The notes beneath the pieces are model-generated. The model searched no databases. It had not been told where the DNA came from and was given only the letters and a program-made list of their open reading frames with translations. DNA of 64,000 nucleotides from JACKNG01 sp040220855 (lineage in GTDB: Bacteria; Pseudomonadota; Gammaproteobacteria; Ga0077536), in contig JAVJVZ010000071.1 in the NCBI GenBank assembly GCA_040220855.1, forward strand, positions 1 through 64,000, given 5' to 3'. Of this stretch, positions 16,143 through 25,332 are shown one piece after another. A program made the position numbers and the translations under genes. Positions within the stretch are counted from its first letter, which is position 1. Every line of letters begins with the position of its first letter.

Positions 16143-18595
16143 AACCGTCGCCGGGCGACGACGTGCCCGCGAACGTCGACGATGCCGACTGGCACGAGGC
16201 CACGGCGCGCGTCACCACGTACCTCCGTGCGGCCGGCATCGACGACGACATCGCGGGCGCGATCCTCGCGCGCCTGCACGCGACGGTTCCGCTGACACGT
16301 GGCGACGACCTCGTCGAGCAGGCCCTGCGCATGGCGGCGCAAGAGGCAGCCGCCCACGCGCCGCGGCCAGCCGCGGCGACACGGGCAAAGCGCCATGAGT
16401 TCGAGCAGCAGGCGACACCGCATCCTGACGGCCGTTACATGCCGACACAGCACATCGAGCTCGGGCGCAACCCTCGCGCTACCGGCGGCGCCGCGTCGCC
16501 GCCAGCGCGATGGAGCGGTCCGACGCGAGTGGGCACGGGCGCAGCACGTGACCTCCTCGCACGCCGCCTCCTCTACGGGCTGCTCGTGCTCGCTACCACG
16601 CTCGGCGCCACGGGCCTGCTCGTCAGCTCGTTGCAGGAGCACGGACTGCGGCCGCTCGAGCTCGTCCTCATCGCGCTCTACGCGGTGCTCTTCGCGTGGA
16701 TCTGCAGCGCCTTCTGGACCGCCGTGCTGGGTTTCGTCGTACGCATCACGCGCTCACGGCGTTGGAACCTCGAGGTGCCCGCCGATGCGACGCGACCGTC
16801 CGCCGCGTGCCGCGTCGCGATCGTGATGCCGATCTACGAGGAAACACCCGAGCAGGTGTTCGCGCGTCTGCGTGCGACCTGGGAATCACTGGCCGCGACG
16901 CCGCACGCGTTCACCTGCGAGATGTTCGTCCTCAGCGATACGCGCGATCCCGACCTGTGGGTCGAGGAAGAGCTGCGCTGGACGGCACTGTGCCGTGAAC
17001 TCGACGCCAGCGGGCGCATCTTCTATCGCAATCGCAGCGACAACGTCGAGCGCAAGGCCGGCAACCTGGGTGACTTCGTGCGCCGCTGGGGCAACCGCTA
17101 TGACCATATGGTCGTGCTCGACGCGGACAGCCTGATGTGTGGCGAGACGATCGCCCACATGGTGGAACTGATGGTCGCGCATCCCCAGGTCGGCATCATC
17201 CAGGTGCCCGCGCAGCCCGTCCTGCGCGGCACGCTGTTTGCGCGCATGCAACAGTTCGCCGCCGCGTTCTACGGACCGCTGCATGTCACCGGCAGCAACT
17301 TCTGGCAGGCCGGCGACGCCAACTACTACGGGCACAATGCGATCATTCGCGTCGCCGCGTTTGCCGCCTGCTGCGGACTGCCGCACCTGCCGGGACGCGA
17401 ACCGCTGGGTGGCCCCATCCTGAGCCATGACTTCGTCGAGGCGGCGCTGCTGCGCCGCGCCGGCTGGGAGACCTGGCTCGCGCCGGCGCTCGACGGCAGC
17501 TACGAGGAGATCCCGCCAACCCTGATCGACTACGCCAAGCGCGATCGCCGCTGGTGCCAGGGCAACCTGCAGCATGCGCGGCTGACGCTCGCGCGCGGTT
17601 GGCGTGGCCTTGGGCGCTTGCATCTCGCGATGGGCGCGATGTCCTACCTCGCCTCGCCCTTGTGGCTCTTGTTCCTGCTGCTGGCCGCTGTCGATGCCTG
17701 GTTCGAAGCTCGCGAGACGCCGAACTACTTCTTCGCGCATTCCCTGTTTCCGGTCTGGCCGGATTCCCACGCGTTCGCACTGACCACCGTGCTGGCGGTG
17801 ACGCTCGCCATCCTGTTCGTGCCGAAGGTGCTGGCCTGGTGCCTGTACGTGTGTGAGCCCGAACGCTGGCGGGAACATCATGGACCGTGTGCAGCAGCCG
17901 CGAGCGTGGTGCTGGAAACGCTGTTCTCGGCCATCGTCGCGCCGGTATTGATGCTGTTTCAGAGCAAGTTCGTGGCCGCCATCCTGCTGCGACGCGACGT
18001 CGGCTGGCCATCCCAGCAGCGCGAGGATCACGCGACCAGCCTCGGTGACGCGCTGCGCGCGCACGGCGGGCAGACGCTCGTCGGTACCGCCGCCGGGATT
18101 GCCACCTGGCTCTACGTGCCGACCTTCTTCTGGTGGTTCACGCCAGTGCTCGCCGGTCTCCTGCTCGCCGTACCGATCTCGGTACTGACGAGCTACGATT
18201 CACTCGGCGCAGCGAGCAGGCGCCGCGGCCTGTTCGTCATCCCCGCGGAGAGCACCCCACCTGCCGTGGTCGCGCGCTACCGCACGCTCCGCCGCAGCGC
18301 ATCGCAGCTCGCCACCGGTGCACCGGTATCGTCGTGGTGGCTCGCCGCGCTGGTGCATCCCGCCACCTACCTGCTGCACCGGGGCCTGCTCGCGCACCGC
18401 GCACCCACGCGCCGTGAACATCACCGTGCGGAAGGTCTCATGTTCACGCTGCTCGACGATTCCGCCGCGGCACTCGACCGCAACGCCCGGCGCACCCTGC
18501 TGACCAACGCGAGCTGCCTCGAACGCGTGCACATCGGCCTGTGGCAGGAGCTGTCGCTCGAGTCCTTGCGTGACCTGCCACGCCTGCGCGTGTAA
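16127..18595 (+). CDS. opgH: Glucans biosynthesis glucosyltransferase OpgH
   Basis: About 822 residues (847 in E. coli). It is an inner-membrane family-2 glycosyltransferase that polymerises the beta-1,2-glucan backbone from UDP-glucose. After a variable N-terminal cytoplasmic region and two membrane helices come CRVAIVMPIYEE (about 227), VLSDTRDP, the VLDADSLM metal/sugar site (about 330), GHNAIIR and the DRRWCQGNLQH acceptor/QxxRW-like motif (about 472), followed by several membrane helices. The start is GTG 16127 overlapping opgG; GTG 16163 is an alternative. The family assignment is firm. Confidence 0.9.
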   Translation: MDARLEPSPGDDVPANVDDADWHEATARVTTYLRAAGIDDDIAGAILARLHATVPLTRGDDLVEQALRMAAQEAAAHAPRPAAATRAKRHEFEQQATPHPDGRYMPTQHIELGRNPRATGGAASPPARWSGPTRVGTGAARDLLARRLLYGLLVLATTLGATGLLVSSLQEHGLRPLELVLIALYAVLFAWICSAFWTAVLGFVVRITRSRRWNLEVPADATRPSAACRVAIVMPIYEETPEQVFARLRATWESLAATPHAFTCEMFVLSDTRDPDLWVEEELRWTALCRELDASGRIFYRNRSDNVERKAGNLGDFVRRWGNRYDHMVVLDADSLMCGETIAHMVELMVAHPQVGIIQVPAQPVLRGTLFARMQQFAAAFYGPLHVTGSNFWQAGDANYYGHNAIIRVAAFAACCGLPHLPGREPLGGPILSHDFVEAALLRRAGWETWLAPALDGSYEEIPPTLIDYAKRDRRWCQGNLQHARLTLARGWRGLGRLHLAMGAMSYLASPLWLLFLLLAAVDAWFEARETPNYFFAHSLFPVWPDSHAFALTTVLAVTLAILFVPKVLAWCLYVCEPERWREHHGPCAAAASVVLETLFSAIVAPVLMLFQSKFVAAILLRRDVGWPSQQREDHATSLGDALRAHGGQTLVGTAAGIATWLYVPTFFWWFTPVLAGLLLAVPISVLTSYDSLGAASRRRGLFVIPAESTPPAVVARYRTLRRSASQLATGAPVSSWWLAALVHPATYLLHRGLLAHRAPTRREHHRAEGLMFTLLDDSAAALDRNARRTLLTNASCLERVHIGLWQELSLESLRDLPRLRV

Positions 18596-18661
18596 GCGTA
18601 CGCGTGGGAATCGGGCGCCTGCGGGGCGTGTCGAGCGACGACGGCACCCTCGGGGACAAAC

Positions 18662-18681
18662 CTGGCGGTCAGTGACGCCAG
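18662..18681 (+). terminator. Short hairpin after opgH
   Basis: CTGGCG (18662-18667) and CGCCAG (18676-18681) are perfect 6-bp arms with an 8-base loop, 67 bases after the opgH stop. It is a weak terminator candidate. The remaining bases to 18847 show nothing else. Confidence 0.3.
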
Positions 18682-18847
18682 CGTGCCCCGCGCGTTGCGC
18701 CAACGAGGCCGGGTCTCGCCCGCTGTTCGGACCACGCGCGATAGGGCCCGCCTGCTGCACCGACTCCGCGGCGGTCCCGCAAGCCCGACTGGCAGGCGGA
18801 CCGGCGCCGGTGCAGCGTCGAAATCCGAACGGTCCGCAAGATGGCGG

Positions 18848-19804
18848 TCACGGATCGAGCAGGCGGAACATGAGCACGCCCGCGATCATCACGACGATGC
18901 CGGCGAGTTCCTCCCGCCTGATCGACTCGCGAAAGTAGAACCACGAGATGAGAATGGTGAAGACCGCCTCGACCTGTGCGACGGCGCGGACGTAGGACGC
19001 ATTCTCGAGTGCGAAAGCCGTGAACCATCCAATCGAGCCGAGCGCGCTGGTAAGGCCGATGAAAGAAACCAGGCGGCGATTCGGCCACAGTTGCGTGAAC
19101 ATCCTCGGCTCGGTGAAGAGCAGCCACGCGCCCAGGCAGACGACCTGCATCGCGGTAACGGCCACTACCGTCCAGCCACCGCGCCACAGAAAACTACCCG
19201 GCCCGATGGCGAGCGTCGCCTCGCGTATGCAGAGGTAGGAGAACGAGAACATCATCGCGCAGCCGAGGGCGACACGCGTCGCCGGCCCGCGCAGCAAGCT
19301 GCCGAGCGTCTCGTCGCCGGGCGCCAGCGCACGCGGGCCGAAGCGCGCGCCGAGCAGCAACAGGACGCCCACCATGACCACCAGCAGCGCTGTCCAGCCC
19401 GACGCGCTCAGCCGCTCGGAGAACCACACGCTGCCGATCACCGCGGTCATCAGGATGTCGCTCTTGATCAGCATGCTGCCGACGGCGAAGGTCTTCAGCG
19501 TGAACAGGCGAATCAGCAGGGCTGTCGCGATGACCTGCGTCAGCGCGCCGGCCGCGGCGAAGGCGAGGAAGGCGATGTGCCATGGCGGCATGCCGCCGCC
19601 CTCGAACACGAGTACCGCGGCAAGGAACAGCAGCAGGAACGGCAACCCGGCGAGCGAACGCACGTAGGTCGTCGCCATCGTCGACAGGCGCTGGTTGAGC
19701 GTCTTCTGCGCAGCGGTGCGGATGGCCTGCATGAATGCGGCGAACACACTGAGCGGGATCCAGGCGAACTCCACGGACGACTCCAGCAATGACACGCCGC
19801 GCAT
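18848..19804 (-). CDS. EamA/DMT-family transporter
   Basis: A 318-residue membrane protein with about ten hydrophobic helices in two repeated halves, the plan of drug/metabolite transporters of the EamA family (IPLSVFAAFMQAIRTAAQKTLNQ at the start; a second half ending GIVVMIAGVLMF). Such proteins export or import small metabolites. The substrate is not readable. It is convergent with opgH and lies immediately downstream of a degraded gene remnant. The start ATG at 19804 gives a normal first helix. Confidence 0.85.
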   Translation of the reverse strand: MRGVSLLESSVEFAWIPLSVFAAFMQAIRTAAQKTLNQRLSTMATTYVRSLAGLPFLLLFLAAVLVFEGGGMPPWHIAFLAFAAAGALTQVIATALLIRLFTLKTFAVGSMLIKSDILMTAVIGSVWFSERLSASGWTALLVVMVGVLLLLGARFGPRALAPGDETLGSLLRGPATRVALGCAMMFSFSYLCIREATLAIGPGSFLWRGGWTVVAVTAMQVVCLGAWLLFTEPRMFTQLWPNRRLVSFIGLTSALGSIGWFTAFALENASYVRAVAQVEAVFTILISWFYFRESIRREELAGIVVMIAGVLMFRLLDP

Positions 19805-19827
19805 TGTCGCCCGAATCGCCCCCGAAC

Positions 19828-20130
19828 TTACCCACAGGTGTCTGACCCCCTGGAGCGCAGCGGCAGGGTCCGGCTCGTCCAGTTGACGGCTTCAGCGGGC
19901 GACCAGTCGCGGGCCGCCAGCATGCTCGCCCCGACCAGGGATGGCGGCTCGTTCCAGGTCACGGTGTCTTCGTACCATGCATCATCGGCGAGGTGATGCA
20001 ACTCGACCACGAGGGGGTTGGAGGTATAACCGGCCGCACTCAGTTCGAGCCGCGCCGCGGTAATCTTCGCGCCGGTTCCGAGCGGGGCGAGATCGAACTT
20101 GAGCAGTGTGCGCGCAACAGTGGCGCTATG
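19828..20130 (-). pseudogene. Remnant of a DNRLRE-domain secreted protein
   Basis: The reverse frame reads ARTLLKFDLAPLGTGAKITAARLEL, then DDAWYEDTVTWNEPPS, which is the core of a DNRLRE (carbohydrate-binding-like beta-sandwich) domain: 'LLKFDL..IP.GA.I..A.L.L' and 'W.EdTVTWNn.P'. There is no start, signal peptide or following domain. The frame runs upstream into antisense sequence of the transporter gene and stops after a short non-matching tail. This is a fragment of about 100 codons of a lost extracellular protein. Confidence 0.65.
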
Positions 20131-20172
20131 ATGGCCACGCCGCGCTGCGGCGATCACGCGGGGGGAGCATCG

Positions 20173-21459
20173 ATGAGCGTGCCGACGAACGTGCCGGCGG
20201 CGGCAACGCCGGCCAGCAACATCTACACGTGGTACGTGGTGGCGGTGTGCTTCCTCGCCTACACATTCAACTTCATCGACCGCCAGATCCTCGCCATCCT
20301 GCTGTCGCCGATCCGCGCGGAGCTCGCGCTCGAGGACGTCCACCTGGGACTCCTCTCCGGCACCGCCTTCGGCATCTTCTACGCCACCATGGGCATCCCC
20401 ATCGGGCGTCTCGCCGACCGCTACCCGCGACGCACCGTGATGGCGGTGTGCGTCGCCTTGTGGAGTGGCATGACAGCGCTGTCGGGCGCGGCGCGCGGCT
20501 TCGCCACATTGCTTGCCTGCCGCGTCGGCGTCGGCATCGGCGAGGCCGGCTGCAGTCCGCCGGCGATCTCCCTCATCAGCGACTACGTTCCCGCGGAGAA
20601 GCGCGGCGGCGCGCTGTCGCTCTACTCGATGGGCGTGCCGGTCGGCATCGTGATCGGTTTTCTCGCCGGCGGCTACCTGCGCGAGATCGTCGGCTGGCGC
20701 ATGGCTTTCGTCATCGTCGGCCTGCCGGGGATCCTGGTTGGTGCGTTACTGCTGCTCACGGTGCGCGAGCCACCGCGCAGCACCCAGGCAGTGCTGCCGC
20801 CGGTCCGCGCGGTGTTCAGCTTCCTGTGGGCGCGACGCTCGTTCCGCTACCTCGCGCTGGCCTCCGGGCTCTACGCCTTCGCGACCTATTCGACCTCCTT
20901 CATGCTCGCGCTCTTCCTCGAGCGCTCGCACGGCCTCGGCGCGGTCGCACAGGGCCAGGCGGCGGCCTTCATCATGGCCGGGGGCGTCGGCGTCGGCACC
21001 TTTGCCGGCGGCTTCATCGCCGATGCCTGGGCGAAGCGCGATCGCCGCGCGTACGCTTTGCTGCCAATGATATCCATGGCGCTCGCGGTGCCGGGCTCGG
21101 TGGCGGCGTTCCTCTGTGAGCACACCCCGCTCGCCATCGGTCTGCTGATGATCCCGGGGCTGTGCGGGCAGATATACCAGGCGCCCGCATTCGCCGCCTC
21201 GCAGAGTCTCGCGCCGCCGGCGATGCGCGTCACCGCGGCGGCGGTGCTGTTCTTCGTCATCAACATCATCGGGCTGATGTGCGGCCCGGCGACGACCGGT
21301 TGGATCAGCGACCTGCTGCGCCCGACCTACGGCCAGGAATCGCTGCGCTATGCCCTGCTCGGCGTGAACGTGGTGTTCTACGCGCTCGCCTCGTTCTGCT
21401 ATTGGCAATCGAGCCGCACCATGCGCGAAGATTTCGATTACGTCGCCGCGCTCGACTGA
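20173..21459 (+). CDS. MFS transporter, spinster-like
   Basis: A 428-residue membrane protein with 12 hydrophobic helices. The N-terminal half has NFIDRQILAILLSPIRAEL and GRLADRYPRRTVM, the conserved loop 2-3 motif of the major facilitator superfamily, and GEAGCSPPAISLISDYVP, a signature of the spinster-like group often found beside lipid or aromatic catabolic genes. The ATG at 20173 is preceded by GGGGGAG. Its stop abuts the stop of the convergent LLM gene. The substrate is unknown; an organic anion or lipid-like compound is plausible. Confidence 0.87.
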   Translation: MSVPTNVPAAATPASNIYTWYVVAVCFLAYTFNFIDRQILAILLSPIRAELALEDVHLGLLSGTAFGIFYATMGIPIGRLADRYPRRTVMAVCVALWSGMTALSGAARGFATLLACRVGVGIGEAGCSPPAISLISDYVPAEKRGGALSLYSMGVPVGIVIGFLAGGYLREIVGWRMAFVIVGLPGILVGALLLLTVREPPRSTQAVLPPVRAVFSFLWARRSFRYLALASGLYAFATYSTSFMLALFLERSHGLGAVAQGQAAAFIMAGGVGVGTFAGGFIADAWAKRDRRAYALLPMISMALAVPGSVAAFLCEHTPLAIGLLMIPGLCGQIYQAPAFAASQSLAPPAMRVTAAAVLFFVINIIGLMCGPATTGWISDLLRPTYGQESLRYALLGVNVVFYALASFCYWQSSRTMREDFDYVAALD

Positions 21460-22431
21460 TCAACCCTGCGCCGCAGCCGCGAAGGCTTCGAGTTCACGCG
21501 GGATGTCCGGCCCGGCCGGCTGGTAGGCGACCTCCGTGGCACCCCCTTCGGCGAGCGCGGCGAGGCGCTCGCGCCAGGCAGCGCGGTCCATGGCAAGGCC
21601 ATGCGTGGCGAGCAGTTCGCCGGTGACATAGGGGCGATCGTGGTCGTTCACACCGACCAGGTGACCGTCGTGCATGGTCAGGTGGCGGGTCGCGTCGGGC
21701 AGCGCCTGGTAGGACTTCAGCCAGGCCTCGCCGCCCTGGACGAGTTCGAGCATGTCGTGCTCGACGGCGTAGTGGAACATCACCGAGCCGGCGTGGCCGG
21801 CGGCCTCGATGGCGCGTGACGATCCCGGCGACTCGCCGTCATCGAGCACGGTGCCGAGGATCAGTACCACGCTCCAGTCGAAGTCCTCGACCGGTTGGAA
21901 CACGCCGAATACACCCTCGGCCTTGTCGCGTGCCGCGGCGATCCCCTTGGGGCCGCCAGCGGCGAACACGAAGGGCACGTTGATCGGCCGCGCCGCGCCG
22001 TAACCGGGCCAGTGCATCATGCGCGCGCGGCCGCCGTCCCACTCGATCTCTTCGCCACGCAGCAGCGCGCGCAGGGCATCGACGTACGCGTTCACGTAGC
22101 GCCAGGTGAGCGGTCGCCGGCCCATGCTGACGCAGGCCGTGAAGCCGGTGCCGATGCCGACCGCGACGCGTTCGGCCCCCGCGGCGTCGACCAGGGTGGC
22201 GATGGCCGCAGCGTTGGTCATCGGGTGGCGCAGGTGCGGCACCAGTACCCCGGTGCCGAGGCCGATACGCACGGTACGCTCGGCGGCGCGGCACAGCTGC
22301 ACCCAGACATCGGGGTAGAGCGCCGGGGAATCGTAGAACCAGGCCCGCTCGTAGCCGAGCGACTCGGCGATGCGGGTGTGCTCGGGCGTGTCGAGCGACG
22401 TCGCGAACGCGCAGGACAGTTTCAGCGCCAT
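21460..22431 (-). CDS. LLM-class (luciferase-like) flavin oxidoreductase
   Basis: A 323-residue TIM-barrel protein. The N-terminus (LSCAFATSLDTPEHTRIAESLGYERAWFYDSP) and RIGLGTGVLVPHLRHPMTNAAAIATLV are hallmarks of F420- or FMN-dependent luciferase-like oxidoreductases; VAVGIGTGFTA follows. It would catalyse a flavin-dependent oxidation or reduction of an unknown substrate. The cofactor choice between F420 and FMN cannot be fixed. It is downstream of, and in the same direction as, a VPLPA protein gene, 101 bases away. Confidence 0.83.
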   Translation of the reverse strand: MALKLSCAFATSLDTPEHTRIAESLGYERAWFYDSPALYPDVWVQLCRAAERTVRIGLGTGVLVPHLRHPMTNAAAIATLVDAAGAERVAVGIGTGFTACVSMGRRPLTWRYVNAYVDALRALLRGEEIEWDGGRARMMHWPGYGAARPINVPFVFAAGGPKGIAAARDKAEGVFGVFQPVEDFDWSVVLILGTVLDDGESPGSSRAIEAAGHAGSVMFHYAVEHDMLELVQGGEAWLKSYQALPDATRHLTMHDGHLVGVNDHDRPYVTGELLATHGLAMDRAAWRERLAALAEGGATEVAYQPAGPDIPRELEAFAAAAQG

Positions 22432-22452
22432 GGGGAACCTCCGGTAGGGACG

Positions 22453-22467
22453 CGTGCACGATGCACG
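22453..22467. promoter_or_regulatory. Inverted repeat upstream of the LLM gene
   Basis: CGTGCA (22453-22458) and TGCACG (22462-22467) are perfect arms around CGA, 21 bases upstream of the ATG. This is a possible operator. A second perfect 14-base palindrome, TGCCGGCGCCGGCA, lies at 22501-22514. Neither has an identified regulator. Confidence 0.25.
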
Positions 22468-22532
22468 GGCCGGCAGCCTAGCATGGCGCTACCGTGCTCG
22501 TGCCGGCGCCGGCAGGCCCCCAGGGGCGCGAC

Positions 22533-23195
22533 TCAACGGCGCGCGCGCAGGCGCAGCGCGAGCAGGCCCGTAGCAAGCAGGGCCAGCGGAGCAGGCAACG
22601 GCACCGGGTTGCCACGCACGAGATTGTCGATCGCGAGCCCGTAGCTGTTGAGCGGGTAGTAGTCGTCGAACAGGACGCGCTTGATGTAACCCGTACCCGG
22701 CTCGATCGACCAGCCGATGAACTGGCGCGGGATCGAGCTGCTGCTGGTCACCGCGCCGAGCACGCTGCCGGCCTGGTTGTAGAACGTCGCGGTCGTCTTG
22801 TCGCCGAAGATGGTGGCGCCAGCCAGGCCGACCGGCACCTCGAACTCGACCAGCAGGCCGGCACCGGCCTGCTGCGTCAGCATGACGGTATTGGTACCGC
22901 CCGTCAGCGGGATGCGCGAACTCAGGCCGACTCCGCCGATGGTTCCGGTGTGACTGAACAGCGCGCCATCGTGCTGCCAGGTCTGGCCGGTATTGGCGAC
23001 GATGAGGAAACGGTCGTAGCCGACGAAACCCTCGAACGTGGTGACGTGCTCGTCGCCGGTGAGATCGTCGGCATAGATCGCAGCGGCCATCGTCGCCGGG
23101 GACACGAGCATCGTGAGGAGCAGGAAGGTCGCGCCGAGCAGGCCCGGGCAACAGCGACCACGACGGGAGAGATCGATCAGGTAGCTCGGCTTCAT
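22533..23195 (-). CDS. Secreted VPLPA-sorted protein of unknown function
   Basis: A 220-residue protein. The ATG at 23195 has AGAGGA upstream and opens a signal peptide ending TMAA. The mature part (IYADDLTGDEHVTTFEGFVGYDRFLIVANTGQTWQHDGALFSHTG) begins with the 'tFE.f' pattern common in choice-of-anchor PEP-CTERM proteins and is mostly beta strand. The tail is NPVPLPAPLALLATGLLALRLRARR, a VPLPA sorting signal. The frame upstream of 23195 lacks signal features. It is probably an extracellular or outer-surface structural protein. Confidence 0.8.
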   Translation of the reverse strand: MKPSYLIDLSRRGRCCPGLLGATFLLLTMLVSPATMAAAIYADDLTGDEHVTTFEGFVGYDRFLIVANTGQTWQHDGALFSHTGTIGGVGLSSRIPLTGGTNTVMLTQQAGAGLLVEFEVPVGLAGATIFGDKTTATFYNQAGSVLGAVTSSSSIPRQFIGWSIEPGTGYIKRVLFDDYYPLNSYGLAIDNLVRGNPVPLPAPLALLATGLLALRLRARR

Positions 23196-23289
23196 CGAGT
23201 CATCCTCTGTTCTGGTTTCCGGCGCACACCGTGCACGCTTATAGGAATTCTCGACGAGGTCGGGCGCCGCATGGGGCAAGGGCATGTCA

Positions 23290-23305
23290 CGAATTGCAAA
23301 ATTCG
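23290..23305. promoter_or_regulatory. Inverted repeat upstream of the VPLPA gene
   Basis: CGAATT (23290-23295) and AATTCG (23300-23305) pair perfectly around GCAA, in the A+T-richer region 95 bases upstream of the reverse-strand gene. A TATAAG -10-like element lies closer to the gene on the reverse strand. A promoter/operator role is inferred. Confidence 0.3.
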
Positions 23306-23406
23306 ACCGCCATGCGCGCGGCCTGATCGTGATCAACGAGACGCTGTGACGGGTGCGTTAGCAGGCTGGTGAACGGCAGTGACCGCGCCAGCACGCGCAC
23401 GCCGTG

Positions 23407-25026
23407 TCAAGCGCGCACCGGCCGCCCCGCCACCACGACGCCGGCCGGCGCACCGGAGGCGATCTCGATGCGGTCGCGGCCAGCAGCCTTGGCTGCGTAG
23501 CAAGCAGCGTCGGCGCGCGCGAGCACACCATCGGCACCAGCCTCCGGATCGCTCAGCACCAGCACCCCGATACTCACGCCGAACGTGAACACGCCGCCGT
23601 CGCGCTCGAAGCGGTAAGCGGCGACGGCGACGCGTAGCGCCTCGGCGACGACGAGTGCCGCTTCCAGCGGGCATTGCTCCATCAACACCGCGAACTCGTC
23701 GCCGCCGAGACGTCCGAGACTGTCGCGCCCACGCAGCCGGGCGCGGATGAGGGCGGCGAGATCGCGCAGCACCGTATCGCCCGCTGCGTGCCCGCAGCTG
23801 TCGTTGACGAGCTTGAAGCGGTCGAGATCCAGGTAGAGCAGCACGTGCGTCCGCGCCGGCTGTGCGCTGGCCACCGCGCGCGCCAGGCGACGCTCGAACT
23901 CGCGGCGATTGATCAGCCCGGTGAGTTGATCGTGCGCCGCCTGGTAGGCGAGGCGCTCGGTCAAGGCGTGTTGCGCACTGACGTCGCGCAGCATGCCGCG
24001 ATAACCCCGAAAGCCACCGTCGGGACCACTCACCGGCTTACCGCTGGCGAGCAGATATACGGTGCGGCCATCGCCGTGCTCGACCTGCAGCCGCACGCCG
24101 TCGAAGCGGGCGCGTCGCAGCATCGCTGCAAGCGCTTCGGCCCACCAGTCGCCGAACAGCTGACTATCGTCATCGGCAGCACGCTCGAGCAGCGCCTCCG
24201 GCGGCAGCCCGAGCAGCTCCTCGCAGCGGCTCGATACGAAGCTGAGGCGGAGGTCCGCATCCGTCTCCCAGTAGACGTCGGCGCCGAGTTCGGCGAAGTC
24301 GCGCAGCCGCTCGTGGTCGTCGCGCAGCAGCGCCTCTCGATCGCGCGCGCGCACCAGCGTGGAAGACAACCGCCGGTTGGCTTCACGGAACACCAGCGCG
24401 TGGCCGAGGCTGCGCGCATAGTTGCGCGCGGTGGCGATCATGGCGACGAAGAACAACGCAGTGAAGCCCGCCAGCAACGGGTAGGGAGGCGCCTGTTGCA
24501 GCAGCAGCCACGCCATCACACCGACACCCATTGCGCCGGCGAAGGCCAGGTAGGTGCGCAACTCCGAGGCGAGCACCGGGATACCCCCACAGGCCATCCC
24601 GCCGAGCACCAGCATCATCAACACGTGCTGCTCGAAGCCGGTCGCGGCACCGAAGGCCCACGGCACGCTGCCCCAGACCGCGCCGGCGGCGAGCGCGCCA
24701 GAGGTCTGCGCGGCGCGCCAGCGCCGCAGCGCACGCGGCGATGGCTGCGCGCGCAGGTAGGCGCGCACCACCAGCGCCCGGCCGAGCACCGTCACCAGCA
24801 GCGCGACCAGCCAGGCCAGTGCATTGGCCGGCGGCACGTCGTGCCAGAGAAAGGCGACCAGAGCGACCCCGACCACGGCATTGACGGCGAGCCCGGGGCC
24901 GGCCTGCGCGAACAGCATGCGAATGCGCTCGGCAGCGGCAAAGCGCTCCTCGCGGAACCCGGTCGTACGTCCCTCCGGCAAGGGGTGCCGACGGTGGTCC
25001 GGCAACGGCTCGTGGCGGTCCTTCAT
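23407..25026 (-). CDS. Membrane-bound PAS-GGDEF diguanylate cyclase
   Basis: A 539-residue protein. The N-terminal third has about six membrane helices (MASE-type sensor), followed by a coiled segment, a PAS domain (LRDFAELGADVYWETDADLRLSFVSSRCEELLGLPPEAL), a PAC-like tail (GGFRGYRGMLRDVSAQ) and a C-terminal GGDEF domain with intact LGGDEFAVL and DLDRFKLVND. It should make cyclic di-GMP from GTP. The ATG at 25026 was chosen because GGGAG lies 6 bases upstream; the open frame above it is shadow sequence. There is no EAL domain. Confidence 0.88.
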   Translation of the reverse strand: MKDRHEPLPDHRRHPLPEGRTTGFREERFAAAERIRMLFAQAGPGLAVNAVVGVALVAFLWHDVPPANALAWLVALLVTVLGRALVVRAYLRAQPSPRALRRWRAAQTSGALAAGAVWGSVPWAFGAATGFEQHVLMMLVLGGMACGGIPVLASELRTYLAFAGAMGVGVMAWLLLQQAPPYPLLAGFTALFFVAMIATARNYARSLGHALVFREANRRLSSTLVRARDREALLRDDHERLRDFAELGADVYWETDADLRLSFVSSRCEELLGLPPEALLERAADDDSQLFGDWWAEALAAMLRRARFDGVRLQVEHGDGRTVYLLASGKPVSGPDGGFRGYRGMLRDVSAQHALTERLAYQAAHDQLTGLINRREFERRLARAVASAQPARTHVLLYLDLDRFKLVNDSCGHAAGDTVLRDLAALIRARLRGRDSLGRLGGDEFAVLMEQCPLEAALVVAEALRVAVAAYRFERDGGVFTFGVSIGVLVLSDPEAGADGVLARADAACYAAKAAGRDRIEIASGAPAGVVVAGRPVRA

Positions 25027-25332
25027 GAGCATCTCCCGGCGCGCGGAAGGGCTCAGCGGGGAGGGATGCCGTGCACGCGCGCCAAGAGCAAGTAAAGCGC
25101 GGTGGCGCTCGCGCGGCCACCCCACGCACGCGGTATTTGCGTGCTCCGTCGCAACACCGCAGACGCCACGCAGCCCACGCACCAGGCACTGTGACCGGGC
25201 GCACAGTGGAAGGGGCGCACCGCGTGCCCGATCTGCCGTCCCGGCGACCACGCCGACGTGCGCCGGGCCACGTGGCCGGTTACGCTGTGAGCCGGCCGCG
25301 CAGCCGCGCGGCACCCATCGCGGAGAATCGAC
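25027..25332. other. Divergent intergenic region
   Basis: This region separates the diguanylate cyclase (-) from an NTF2-like gene (+). It is G+C-rich with no recognisable promoter pair. The reverse frame is open but Arg/Cys-rich with no family signal. I see nothing else in it. Confidence 0.4.
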
